Program-made: the position numbers and the translations under genes
The notes under the pieces: generated by a model
What the model was told of the DNA's origin: nothing
Seen by the model: only the letters and a program-made list of their open reading frames with translations
Databases searched by the model: none
Shown: piece by piece, positions 32,427-44,506 of the stretch
Layout: each line of letters opens with the position of its first letter
Numbering within the stretch: the stretch's first letter is position 1
NCBI RefSeq assembly: GCF_000330505.1
Contig: NW_004440169.1
Coordinates: 338,969 to 402,968, forward strand
Direction of reading: 5' to 3'
Length of the DNA: 64,000 bases
From: Entamoeba invadens IP1
Lineage: Eukaryota; Evosea; Mastigamoebida; Endamoebidae

Positions 32427-33609
32427 ATGAGCGATAATTATGTAAATATTGATAAAGAAAACGTCATCCTCCGCGAGGATAATTCTATAGAATGGGAGGA
32501 TGATGACGTTGTTTGTTTGAAACGTATCAAAGCGGACGACGAGAAGTTGAAGAAAAAGCGCGTTGAGTTTGTTATTTGATTTTTATGATTTTGTTGTCTC
32601 AAACGTTATCTCGTTCCGTCCTCATGATCTCAAAATGAGAAACTAACAACTTAGGCGGAAAGATACCAAAGAAGAGAGTGAAAAAAAGGGAGAAAGTTTG
32701 ATCGAAAAGGCGGCAAACATGCAATCTTCCGACACAGAGAGTGTCGCCGAGATGAGCCTCCCCGAAGTAAGAAAACTTCGAGAGATCAACAGAAAGTTGA
32801 TGACTCAGCCAGAGGGAATCGCTTTCAATGTCCCAGTTGATCCAGACGCTCTTCAAATACCCACATATTTCAGTGTCATTAAATCACCAATGGATCTTGG
32901 GACGATCAAAAAGAATTTGAGCGATAAGAAGTACCTGACCAAAGAGGAATTTTACAAAGATGTCAAACTGACTTTCAACAACGCAAAGGTATTCAACCAC
33001 CCGGATAGCGACGTCTATAAGTGGGCTGTTAAGTTGGACAAAATGTTTGATGGTTTCTGGAAACTGGCTTTCGATGACAAAAAAGTGGTGGTTGAGAAGA
33101 AAATGGTTGAAACCCCACACGAACAAGCCAGAAGCATTGCCAAGGAGAGCACAGGAACATCAAGGAATAAATCAAGAAGTAAGAAGATAAACCCCGATAA
33201 ACCACTTACGTTCGAGGAAAAGAAAAAGTTGGCCGAAGACCTTCAACACATCAGCAAAGATAAAGAAAAGTTGGACGAAGTATTAGCGGTTCTTGACTTG
33301 GCGAAAACAGGAAAGAGCAAAGTCTCAATAAAGTTGAACAACCTCTCCACCACACAACAAAGAGAATTACAGAGAATTATGAAGGGTAAGGGTAGAAAAG
33401 AACAGAACACAAAGATGACAATGGAGGAGAGAAAGCAGCAAGCCTCTGAGAGGCTAGAAAAACTCCAACCCCAGACCGAACAGAAAAAGGTGCAACCCAA
33501 AGCAGGCAAGAAACATGACTCGGACTCTGAAAGCGAAAACGAGTTATCGTCTTCTGATTCGATTGATTCTGAAGAGGCAAACTTGATACGAATGTCAAAG
33601 ACCAAATGA
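32427..33609 (+). CDS. BET-family protein: bromodomain plus ET domain
   Basis: Exons 32427-32566 and 32655-33609 join across an 88-nt GTTTGT...TTAG intron to 364 residues. The N-terminal exon is acidic. The bromodomain spans about 86-182: LREINRKLMTQ, IPTYFSVIKSPMDLGTIKKNL and NNAKVFNHPDSDVYKWA, where Asn161 is the acetyl-lysine-binding residue. A NET/ET domain follows at about 228-293 (LTFEEKKKLAEDLQHISKDK, LNNLSTTQQRELQRIM). One bromodomain plus ET is the protist or plant-type BET layout, while animals and yeast have two. The C-terminus is Lys/Gln-rich and then Ser/Glu-rich (DSDSESENELSSSDS). It should bind acetylated histones and regulate transcription. Confidence 0.9.
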
Positions 33610-33866
33610 TGTATTTTTCTAAACGAACTTATTAATTAAACTTTTATTTCTGAGTTTTTGTTATTGATATTTAATTAATTTTAATTTTAAAATAAGTTTT
33701 TATTAAATAGAAAAGCAAAGAACCATTTTAGTTAATAATGTCTAATATAATAATAATATAAATTATTAAACAATGTTTGTTATTTTTAGGTTTAAAATCA
33801 ACGACACGTTAAAAAATCTTTTGAAAACAAGAAACAAATCAAGGAGGTGTTTGTAAGTCTCAAGAA

Positions 33867-34322
33867 TTACATCCTGATAACAGTAGAATCCAGTAGAATA
33901 CACCCAATTTCATCTCCACCGTCCACAGCTGTGAATGACATTTTTAATTTCCACTCCGAGTTAATTGGAGTGGAAGGAGGGATTTCATAAGTTTCTTTGA
34001 TTTTGATTGTTTTCTTCTGTTTGATGGGGCAAAGGATTGGCGATGATCGGCATATGTCTCTTACAACCGAATTGATTGGTATCCAAAATTTCCTCGACAA
34101 CCGTTGCGAAGCTGTTGCGTTCAAATATAGGGATTTCAAATCTTCAAGAACTTCCGCCTCGATGCTGAGAGTTAGGTCAACGCCACTCACTGGTGGCCAT
34201 GGAGTACCTTCGATTTTCAAAACTTTGACTTTAGAGTCATTACAACATGAAATAAATGGAACGGAGTCACAAAGGGCGATTTGAGAAATAATGAGTAAAA
34301 TGAGGAGTTGAGAGGATAACAT
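33867..34322 (-). CDS. Secreted ML-domain (NPC2/MD-2-like) lipid-binding protein
   Basis: A 151-residue protein with a signal peptide (MLSSQLLILLIISQIALC). The mature part has the ML layout: SVPFISCCNDSKVKVLKIEGTP, PPVSGVDLTLSIEAEVLEDL, a CRSSPILCPI pair of Cys near the middle and a C-terminal strand DGGDEIGCILLDSTVI. Paired Cys positions resemble NPC2 (first Cys, central pair, late Cys). ML proteins bind sterols or other lipids in lysosomes or outside the cell. Two genes downstream lies an oxysterol-binding-related protein; that may be coincidence. Confidence 0.75.
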   Translation of the reverse strand: MLSSQLLILLIISQIALCDSVPFISCCNDSKVKVLKIEGTPWPPVSGVDLTLSIEAEVLEDLKSLYLNATASQRLSRKFWIPINSVVRDICRSSPILCPIKQKKTIKIKETYEIPPSTPINSEWKLKMSFTAVDGGDEIGCILLDSTVIRM

Positions 34323-34827
34323 TGGCCTTTATTATTTTTTCCATTTTTTGGATGTTTGAATTTATGGGTTCAAAATAAAAAATTTATTTTGGTTTTTCTG
34401 TTATTTATATCGTTCAATCCATTAATTGTTAAAACGTGGATTATGATATGGCTTTTTATAATAATAACTTATAACAATAATTTAGTTATATTAAATTGAT
34501 GGTTTATTAGCCGTTTTTTTGCTATGATTGTTTTTTGTTATTGTTTACAAAATTAGAACTAAAAATACACAAGATTGAAATACTATAATTATTGTTTATT
34601 TTACTATAATTATTTAAAATATAAAAATACATTTATTACTGAGAATTGTTTTTAAACTTCAATTTAATTATTATCAATAGTTTTATTGTTAATACTTAAT
34701 TATTTAATAATTTATTACGAATTATTAATTATTATAATTATATTATAGTTTTATTATATAAATATTTTTTTTTGAATAAAAAAAAGTAAAAACAAAATTT
34801 ATTAATTTAAAAAACCAAAAGTGTTTT
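34323..34827. other. divergent intergenic region
   Basis: AT-rich, with long A and T runs. Promoters of the ML-domain gene (-) and the Pro-rich membrane protein (+) must lie here. Nothing else is seen. Confidence 0.5.
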
Positions 34828-35656
34828 ATGAAGTCTGAGTACATTTCAGATATAGTTGTCTCCTTTTTTTTTGTGATAATATTTCCAATTATTGCTGTGA
34901 TTATAATGGCAAAATGTCTTCACGTTCCGCACCGAAAAACCGCACAAACTAAAATGGTATGGAATCGTTTGTTATTAATAAAGATATAACTAATCATACT
35001 GTCACATTTAAATAAACATCCGTTGATGTCCAGCATATTTGTACAAAACAAAAACGAAACACTTAACAAGACCTCCAACGCCTCCACTTTTCACTTTTGA
35101 AAAAAAGAATAAAGAATGTGAGAGAACTGCTTCTGATTTAAAAATCGAAACGATCTTACCAAAACCAACGCCACAACCAGAAAAAGTCGAAATTTTGCCG
35201 GAACGAAAAGAAGAACCTCCCAAAATCACAACCCCAGATTTGGAAAAATTGGCACGTCCACCTATTAAAGTTTGTCACGTTAAAGCACAACCACTTTCTG
35301 TGAGTAAAATGGTGTTACCCGAATTTAAAAATGAAAGCACAAAAAAAGGAGAAGGAAATCAAGTCGACGAAATCATTAAAAAACAACTCAGTGTTATTAA
35401 CGCAACACCAACACTCTCATTATCGTCGTTCGGTGGACCAACATCCCCAAGAATACTCGGACAAGCAATTGAGACCCCGTCACCTAGAAATCCACGCGAC
35501 TTGGGAGTTCTCACAAAAAGTCCATTACTCGACGTGCCACAAAGTCAAGTCGCTCCAAAGTCTTCACATGTCAAATTAGAAAAGTTCGATAGTGAAAGTT
35601 CTCTAGAGAGTCCTGAAGAAATGGGAGATACAAATGACTCATCGCTTCGTTCGTAA
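34828..35656 (+). CDS. Single-pass membrane protein with Pro-rich cytosolic tail
   Basis: Exons 34828-34966 and 35034-35656 join across a 67-nt GTTTGT...CCAG intron to 253 residues; phase 1 matches on both sides (AAT C / CA). The first exon encodes a near N-terminal membrane span (IVVSFFFVIIFPIIAVIIMA) followed by a basic stretch, so the tail probably faces the cytosol. The tail has RPPTPPL, KPTPQPEKVEILP and several SP/TP sites (TSPR, TPSPRNPR), typical of SH3- or WW-binding and proline-directed phosphorylation. Not recognised as a named family. Confidence 0.65.
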
Positions 35657-36187
35657 TTGTTTTTGAATTAACAGTTAAGTTGGTGTGTTGGGTGATTCTT
35701 TGATAGGACTTCAATACTTTAACTATATTTTATAATTCAATATATTATAATTTGTAGTTTTTAAAAAATGGTTATTTTATTAATAATTAATAGTTTTATA
35801 TACTATAAAATAACTTTCGAATTTTTTGTATTGACTACAATCTATTTTGATTGATTTCAAATTTTAATCTGTGTATTATAAAATAAGTTAAAACAAACTA
35901 GATAAATATAATATATAATTTAATTCGAAAGAATGACAATTATAAAAAGAATTTTACAAAGATGGAACATAAAAATTAAATTCCATTAATTATAATTTAT
36001 ACCAATATAGTAAAATCAACTATAAAATATAGTTATGAACAACACTAAACAATTTTGATCAAATCATCCAACAATTCGATGTTTTATTTGTTTTTTTTCA
36101 AACAGTATAGTGATTTCTGGGCAATTTCGGGGTTTTTTGGAATCACTCAATATGTACAAAAATTATGAAAAGAACTTTTTAATTTGA
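35657..36187. other. intergenic
   Basis: AT-rich, no gene. It should hold a 3' UTR and the ORP promoter. Confidence 0.5.
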
Positions 36188-38758
36188 ATGAGTATTCAGT
36201 TCCAATACCCATATTTTACGTTTTTAGACTTGGATTATACTGTCCGGAGAAAACTCCCAGCAACGCAGCTTAATACTGTTCATGATGATCTGGTGAATAG
36301 GTCTTCGATGTCTGGATTGGTATTAATTCGAACTGGTTTGTTTTATTATAACAAATCAACATAAGTATAACATATAGAAATTATTAAACAGTGGTATGAG
36401 TACTATGTAGTTTTATGTGCGCCTTATATTCTGATTTTTGAAAATGAAGAAAAATTCAGACATAAAGAGTACTATGCTATTATTAACATCTGCAATGCAG
36501 TGATGTCACCCCGACAATCAAAAATGCCGGGAGTGTGTTTTAAAATTGAAGCAGTTAAAAAGGTGATGTGCCTTAAGTATGGATTTTTTGGAGAAGCACT
36601 GTCAAGGCACAGTGAGAGGGAAATCCTATTCAGAATCGAAAACATGAATAAAGGTAAAGATTGGTTTGACCAGGTCCAGTCAGCTTTCTCGTTGTCAACT
36701 ACCAAATTTGGAAATGGAGAAGATGGTAATCCAACCCCAAAAGTGCCACCCACGCTCCCTCCAAAGAACATAGTTAACAACACTTTATCTGATCAAAGTA
36801 ATTTGTTTAGTAAGTCACAAGATGATATTCAAGTGAAGTCAAGACAATCAAGAAACTCAACTTCAGTTGATCAAAGTGAAAGTGTCTTGCCTTCACAATT
36901 TGGAGGATTGGAACAAATAACAAGATCGGAATCATTCGACGTGAAATTACAAAACAGCCGAAACAGTGAAGTACCAAATGTGTTGGACCTCTTGCCTTTA
37001 CAAAAAACTCCAATCACTAAAAAGCCTGAAGAAAAAGTCGAAGTCAACACGCCACCAAAAAGCGAATTAAAAAGTCCAGAAAACAAAGAAGAAGTACTTC
37101 CTCAAACACCTCAAGAAGTTGAAAAAGAAGAAAAGGAACAAAATGAGAAAATTACTACTGAAACAATTTCTAATTCCAAAGAATCTACAGAAAATGTTAT
37201 TGAAAAATTAGAAAGTTCGTCTCATTACGTTCATGCAGAAAACGACTTAAAAGCGTTCTTTGATGCGACAGAAGAAGGCAAATCGATCATTTGGGATTTA
37301 CTTAAACAAGTCCGTCCAGGGATGGATCTCAGTCGAATCTCCTTCCCGTCGCACATTCTGGAGCCACGGTCGTTTCTTGTGAAGACCACGGATTACTTCT
37401 CACACATTCAGATGTTTGAAAAGATCTCCTCAGAACCCGATGCGTCAAGGCGAATGCTTCTTCTAGTGAGTTGGTTGTTGAGTGGATTTTATTTGATGCC
37501 GACGGGAATCAAGAAGCCATACAATCCCGTTCTTGGCGAGACTTTTAGAACTATGTGGAAACATCCTGATGGGACACATTCATATCTTATTGGTGAACAA
37601 GTCTCCCACCACCCACCAATATCCGCTTTCTACGCTTCAAATAGAGCACAGGGGTGGATGGGAAATGGTTACATCAAATTCTCAACTGTCTTTCGTGGAC
37701 TCTCAGCTGGGATTATACTTGGTGGGGGTATCGACATTTACTTGTTGAAGTGGAATGAACATTACACTATGACATTCCCAGAAGCACTTGCCTCAGGATT
37801 CTTTGTTGGTCCAATGTTGATGGAAATAGCTGGAAAGAGCACTTTCAATTGTAAGGAAAGTGGGTACTCCGCTGAAATTACATTCAACACGAGGGGAACA
37901 TTTTCGTGGGACAAGTATCAGACCGTGACGGGGAAGATTACACATGAAGGGAAAGAGGTGTACACTGTGTCAGGAAATTATTACAAAGAGCTGTTTTACA
38001 CTGGAAGTGACAAAGTCAAGAAGAGTCTTCTCGACATCAACAAGTTGAAGATGGAGAAGGGTGCTGAGCGGTTTACTGTAGATAAGAAGACTCAAGGCGC
38101 GTTCGAAAGTGACAAGTTGTGGGAGAAAGTGACAGAAGCAATTTACAAAGGCGACCAAAAAGTCGCGACTGACGAGAAATGCATTCTTGAAGAGGAACAA
38201 CGAGAACGTGTCCGCGTCAATGAGACTAATGGGACTCCTTATGAGACTAAGTACTTTGTGGCAGATGACACACTCGGGTGGAAGTACGTCGACTTCAACA
38301 ACAAGCAGTTCAACAGCGAACTGGAGGTCTGCGACTACGAGAAGGACTACCACATCAAAACGCTTACTAAAGAGGATCTGATGCAACAGAATGTACTTAA
38401 AGTAGAAACAGAGAAACCAAATGAAGTAATCACCAGTGAGAATACAACTTCCCAATGCGTTTCACAAATAACAAATGAGGAAAAAACAGAATGTTCTACT
38501 CTTGTTTTAGGAGAACAGTTGTTGACAAAGGAAAAAGAAGAGAAAACTTCAGTGATTGTCCGAAATGTGAGTGTTGAGGATGTTGAGAAAATTGTGGAAA
38601 TAAACGTCAAACAAGCAGAAAAACATCTTCAGAACATTATTAATACACAGGGAGACAAAAACAAACAAGGGATTGATAAAATCTCTAAAAGAGAGTCTAC
38701 AGTTATCATTTTGAACGTTATTATCCTTGTCCTCTTGGTCATTCTATTCATTAGATAA
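36188..38758 (+). CDS. Oxysterol-binding-protein-related protein (PH + ORD + tail anchor)
   Basis: Exons 36188-36335 and 36378-38758 join across a 42-nt GTTTGT...ATAG intron to 842 residues. A PH domain lies at about 48-150 (SGLVLIRT joined to IIKQWYEYYVVLCAPYILIF, ending in KGKDWFDQVQSAF). A disordered Ser/Glu/Pro-rich linker follows. The ORD at about 330-715 holds the OSBP signature EQVSHHPP near residue 458, plus YNPVLGETFR and GNGYIKFSTVFRG, and ends with a typical DxxLGW region (DTLGWKYVD). The last about 20 residues are hydrophobic (VIILNVIILVLLVILFIR), a tail anchor likely for the ER. ORPs move sterols and phosphoinositides at contact sites. A PH domain plus tail anchor is the layout of human ORP5/8. 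Confidence 0.92.
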
Positions 38759-38817
38759 TGAGTTTTATTTACTTTTGAATTTACACACAATTTTTTAACA
38801 CATAAAATAACATAAAT

Positions 38818-38848
38818 TTTGGGGTTATTAAAGTTTAATAACCCCAAA
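38818..38848. repeat. perfect 15-bp palindrome behind the ORP gene
   Basis: TTTGGGGTTATTAAA and its exact reverse complement are separated by one G, 60 nt after the ORP stop and 18 nt before the Helitron 3' end. It could form a strong hairpin in the ORP 3' UTR. Confidence 0.7.
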
Positions 38849-38865
38849 TAATTATTATTATTAAA

Positions 38866-38894
38866 CTAGAATATACTCGTCACAGTGTGACGGG
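38866..38894 (-). other. Helitron 3' terminus: hairpin plus CTAG
   Basis: On the minus strand the order is CCC, stem-loop CGTCACACTGTGACG (38892-38878), 8-nt spacer AGTATATT, CTAG (38869-38866), then host T. This is exactly the CTRR|T rule with a subterminal hairpin that defines Helitron 3' ends. Confidence 0.82.
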
Positions 38895-39039
38895 ATACTT
38901 GATATTATAAATTATTATATATTATTTATATTTAAGAGTAGTATTTAATATATATAATTAAAATATTAAAATATATTAACATAATCTAATATTAAAACAT
39001 TTAATTTAATATTCGTTCATAAACAATATTTAAGGTTTC

Positions 39040-42000
39040 ATTAGTATCAATTTTCGATTTTAAAAAATTCATTTTATGTAACACCACTTTCAAATTTTCT
39101 GGATTTTTACAACGTGATAAAGCAACGTAAAGTTGTCTATGAGAAAACACATGGTAACTAAGATCAATACAAACACCGTCGAACTTTGGCCTTGTGATTT
39201 GTTAATAGTTATTGCAAAAGCCAGTATGACAGGAAATTGTTTTCGATGAAATTTTATATAACAATGTTTCACATCATTAACGCTTGTATCCATTTGGGGA
39301 TGGTATAAATACGTTTAGATTCTTTTAGTAAATTGACCTGAATAAAGTTATTCCCAAAATTGACAATTCTTAAACGGGTTCCATTACAAAGACTACAACT
39401 TAAATTTAAGTTTCTTAACAACATTACAAGAACTCCTTTTTTTATTTTAAAATATGAGGAGGCATCCCAGGAAAATTAAAACCGTTTAAAAATTCTGTAG
39501 GAGTATTTTGTATTTCATCCAATTCTTCTTGGTCAACTTAATCAATACTTCCAAATATTTTGGGCTCACCTTGTATTTTGGTTATAATACGTTCATTTAG
39601 TACAACTGGATCTTCATTTTTTTCCAACCAAAATCGCTCGAGAACACATTTCATTATTATCCAAATTTAAAAAACGACTCTACAACATCATAACATATTA
39701 AATTGTCTGGAATATCAACAATTTTCGAACTTAAAGTTCCTATAATTTTTTATCCTGTTGTTTTATTTCCATTATCAAGAAGCCATTTATTAAAAGTATT
39801 ATATCCTCTACTTCTCATGTTTGTTGAAAGGTGATGCACTTCGAACAATTTCCAAAGAAAAATATTTTTCACATAATTGTGGATAACTTCAGTTTTAGTA
39901 CCATTTGGAATAACAGGAAGTATTTGTCTGAAATCCCCACCCACAACCACAATTCTTCCACCAAATAGAAATCGCGAAAAGTTTCGATCTGGGTATGCAA
40001 CAAAGGGAATTTGTCTCATCAATGTATCAATACATCTCAATATTTCTTTGTGTACCATTGATATTTCTTCAATTAAAATAACATCTGTCACTTTTAGAAA
40101 TAAAGCTTCATCAGAAGCTGGCGCAATAAGATTTTCTGAGTCTTCATAAATATGAAAAGGTAGTTTAAAACCCGAGTGAAATGTTTTTCCTTTCTTCAGA
40201 TATGCAGCAGCAATTCCTGTTGGAGCAAATGACAAGACAACATAACCTTCGGATTCGAGAGTATCTATCAGTACGTTGTAGAGATGTGTTTTACCAGAAC
40301 CACCAGGTCCATCAATAAAAAACATTTTTGTGTTGATTGATATTTCTTAGTGGATGTTATTATTGAGTCAAAAACAATCCGTTGTTCTAAATTGAGTTCA
40401 TTAATCCCTTTTTGAAGGTTACTTTCAATTTGCAAAAACGGTAAATAATTCATTTCACTTTCTGGCTCAATCAACACATCTTCTTGTATATCGAAACAGT
40501 ATTTTTGATATCATAGGACTGCTCTTTTAACAAACGTTTTAAATGACAGAGACCAAGATATTCTGCTTATTCAAGACTTTTACCAATATTAGTGAAATCG
40601 AAAACAAATTCCTGTTTGTAGGATTTTCATGATGTTTTTAAATAGATAGTTAAATTCTTTGTGGTTATAAAAAGCAAGGAATTCACGAAGTTGTTGTGGC
40701 ATTGTTACACTAATTGCCTCTTCAATACACTTTCCCCATTCATCATCACTATCAATCAATCCAAGAATCTTACAGGCGTTAAAGTTTGTTTTGCAAACAC
40801 GAATTGTATATACTACATAAACTGATCTTAATTCTTCAAAAATTTTCACTCATCTGATGTGTTGCAAAAAAACGAAGAACATAAAATGTTTCCAAGTTTT
40901 TATGACAAACTGTGTACATACGAATTATTAATTTTTCGTTATTTTTCGTTTTTTAATCCATTTACATAATTTCCATGTATAAAAAATGGTATTTCGGTAT
41001 ACAAAAGAGTTTGAGCAAATATGTCTGAAAGGTTCAATATAAACCATGCTTCCAAATTAGTAATAATTTTCTTTGTCAAATCGATAATTTCGTCTTCTTG
41101 AAAGATAATACTTTCTTCATCTTTGCAATGGACAGGTAGTTTATAAACAACATGAGAATTTTTGTGCATAATGTCAAAATTTCCAGGCAGCCTCAGAGGA
41201 ACCAACATATCTCATGTCTATATAATTTTCAATTTCGTCATAAGAATTCAATTGCACCATTTTTTGAGACTTTTAATGAAGCACAATCGTTTCCCTTGTA
41301 GACATATTTGTATATCAATATTCCACCCTCGAGTTCCATATGGAAACAACAAAGTATAACACAAAGGATCCAGGGTATGACTGCGAATTGGTATATTTTG
41401 AAGAGGATTCTTTTGTGTTTTTGTTATTTTTCTTCCAACTATTATATCACGTTCGTATGGAACTTCTCCAGTGTGTTCGGGATTTACAAAAACTGCAGCA
41501 ATTTTGTTTGATGTTGGTAAATTAAAACGCTTATTATCTCTTTCGGTATTTCTATAAAATTGCAGTGAAATGTGTTCGACATCTTTATTTAAATTAATAA
41601 CTTCTTTCATCATTAAAATGACTTAGCATGAGAATTAACATCTCAAATCATCAAATCAAGTTTTTCCAATATTTTCAAACAATCTTTTCCGTTATAACAT
41701 CGTTTAATTCGTTCTTTATTAGCCAATCTGAATCAATAAAATATAATTGTGCAAAACTTGGGTTTTTGCCTTTTTCTGGTTCAACGACTGAGATTGCATC
41801 ATAAGTATGACATTGAATTATAAAACCAGAAAGTCCACACATATTTTGAACATTTTCTCCAAATGAACCAAAAGATATTCTACTATTAAACATCTAATAT
41901 TTGTTTTGAAACATTTATTATAAGTATTATCAATATCCATCAATTCTTTTATTTATATTAGAGGTTCTTCTTATTGTGGAAGTCTTATTTTTCCATAATC

Positions 42001-42330
42001 ACAACAACAAAGAAACGTTCCATTTTTACACTGTCCATCTTTGTAATGAAGTGCACCACAAAAAAATGAACAATTGGAACAACATCATAAGAAGCAAATT
42101 TGAAATACTTCGTTTTTAAAACATTTTACTTTGGTTTTCTATCTGTAGTGTTTCAATAATATGTTGAGTAGATTCAAACACAGAAGAAGTTTAGTTTTCT
42201 TTGGTATTTTTATTTAAATGAAATAAGCTTTCACTGTTTAATCTTTTCAAAAATTGTTTGATTGTTTTTGCTTTTGGATAAATTCTATTACTAATTGCAT
42301 TAACGATTTCTCTAAAATATTGCAATTTTT
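39040..42330 (-). pseudogene. Helitron replication protein/PIF1-type helicase, degenerate
   Basis: Fragments in several frames follow the Helitron protein order on the minus strand. First come FCCCDYGK-like Cys residues and KNPSFAQLYFIDSD (about 42080-41675). Next, RFNLPTSNKIAAVFV and YTLLFPYGTRGWN (about 41613-41250). Then DMRYVGSSEAAWK and VVYKLPVHCKDEE (about 41230-41000), and ILGLIDSDDEWGKCIEEA (about 40770). The PIF1 helicase follows: FIDGPGGSGKTHLYN (Walker A), FAPTGIAA, ILIEEISMV (Walker B), GGDFRQILPVI (40325-39750), and last FAITINKSQGQS near 39200. Stops and frameshifts separate them. The segment expected between GTRGWN and the EIENYIDMRYV block, where the HUH Rep nuclease lies, is missing: only a few dozen nt remain. 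Confidence 0.8.
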
Positions 42331-42519
42331 TTTATCTTTGATTAACTTTATTTCATTGTTATTTTCACATTCATTAATTAAATCAAAAATTGTGCCTTTG
42401 TAAATTGTACAAAGTAATGAGTTGAAACATTAAATGAACAAATGATAATAAAAATTAAAATTACATTTTAAAATTATTTATAATACAAAAAACAGTATAA
42501 ATATAAATATCTTAAGTTA

Positions 42520-44506
42520 TCTCGGATAGTGCTTCGCAGTTCGTGAACTGAAGTTTTTTCTATTATTTTTCAAACTGAAAAAATTACATTTAAGAATATA
42601 GTATTTATTAATAGTTTAATCTCCACTTTTGGGATTTAATTATTCAAACAAAATTATTAAAAAACAAAATAATAAATTGAAAAACAAAATCAAGTTTGAA
42701 AAATAAAGAAAAAACCCAAAAACTTTGAATTTTTTTATTTTGTTAAAAACAAAGTTTGACCAAAAATGCATATTTTGGAAGAAAAAAAATATAAATGCAA
42801 AAACAATAAATAACAAATAATACCAATGACCATCAGCTGTGCAACAAAAATAAACCAAAGGTGATACAAGTTGGTGTAATTATGTTTTGGCCGCTCTAAA
42901 CATTTTTGGTACAACAATCTTTAAAATAACATCCGAATGAGTGATGTTTAAATCGGGACCTATACTGTGAACGAAGTCGACAAAGTCCCGACTTTCAACG
43001 TGTTCAAAACTAAGTTCAGATGACACTATATAACATCCAATTTTTATATTAAGATCACTTACTTTTTTGTCGATTCATTTGTTGGATTTTTCATTTTCAA
43101 TTGATCATCGTGTATAGTTATATGTTTTTTCATATCTCTGACACTTTCACTTGTCATGTCAAATGAATAATATTGGCCACGTTAATCACACACCAAAAGA
43201 TAATATTTGTCAGATAACACAACGAACTTGGGTTTTTCCCGTCCTTTCCTTTTGGTAAAACACCACAAAGAGAGTTTGTATTTTTGTCAACCACCCAGAT
43301 CGAACATCTTTTCCAGACATCTTCAGCAATAACAAAATGTTCTCTTGTTGGTGGAAGTTTCAGTTTCATTGAGTCATCAACACTTGTATAAGGATTTTTA
43401 CGTTTTGGGGGTTTTACTATTATAAGTTCTTTTTATCATCCACATTTAAATGATCTTCAACTTTTTTGAATATTTTTTTGTTAATTTCTTTTTGGGTTCT
43501 GGACTCGTTGGCCATAACACATCTTTTTGTATTAAATTTTCATGAGTTATTAACGATGTGATTGTTTGTTTTTATGTGAATTTTTTGTTGCTATTGTATT
43601 TGGTTGTTTTTGTTTAACACAATGTATCGGAAAAGTGTTTATAGTATTTTTTGGTGAATGATTGACAAATGAATTACTAGTTGTTGTTATTTCTGTCTCG
43701 TCATTGTAAACAATTGTATTAATATCAGGAGGCTTTCCTTTGTTTGAACAAAGTTTAGGAATTGTAGTAAAACTCAGAGGAAAAGATAATTGTAAGTGTT
43801 TTGACATTGTGTTTATATTTTGTGTTTTTTTTGTTTTTGTATGTGTTACAAGTTACACTAACTCATATACAACTCAACACCATGATGCAACTTTTTAAAT
43901 GATTAAATAATAATTATTTAATATTAAAATGTTAAAAATAATTTTAATTATGTGTCAACACATTAAATAGTTAAGTTGCTCAAAGAATCATTTGTATTCG
44001 ATTTATTTGTTTTTGTATCATGCTATGCTTAACTTTTATTTTAGAATTGTTAATGTAATATATTAAAACATGTAAAGATGATAATGAGATATTATAGTAT
44101 CATGTTTTAAATTGTTGATCTGAACAATTTAAAGATGTGCTTTATACAAAAAAAATATATTCCATTTTTTTAATTTATACATTTTTGTTTTTTAATTTAT
44201 TATTTTTTGCTTAACCACTTATTGGTTCAAAATTTTTAGTTCTTTCATTTTTAATATTGTTGTATACACGTTTTCAGTTTATCATATAATAGACAATGTT
44301 GATGTAATTAGTTTCAAAGGTGCGATTTTGGTAAATCTATCTTATACCGTTCCCATTTATTTTTTGATTGTTGTCTTATATAAAAAGAAAAAAGTAATTT
44401 GATAAAACCCTTTTCATTTTATTTTCAATAATAATTACGTCTTTTTTCAGGAAAATAAATCAGTTAAAAATCAGTTAAATAACTGCGAAGCACTAATCTC
44501 GGAGAT
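42520..44506. mobile_element. about 2-kb element with about 40-bp inverted repeats
   Basis: The left end (42520-42560) and the reverse complement of the right end (44466-44506) share TCTC, then AGTGCTTCGCAGTT and AACTGA in the same order, with small gaps. Between them lie short minus-strand frames with Cys/His-rich segments (about 43370-43080: KRCSIWVV, SSLCYL, then HITIHDD) that hint at a decayed zinc-finger (BED-like) transposase N-terminus. No catalytic domain is left. Superfamily not assigned; target duplication not clear. Confidence 0.6.

Larger units (their letters stand above)
38866..42400 (-). mobile_element. Helitron relic (minus strand), 5' end not located
   Basis: A rolling-circle transposon relic read on the minus strand. 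Its 3' end at 38866 is defined by a hairpin, an 8-nt spacer, CTAG and a host T. The coding remnants run from about 42330 down to about 39040. I could not find the TC 5' terminus; the inverted-repeat element at 42520 abuts it and may have truncated it. The right limit given is approximate. Confidence 0.8.
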
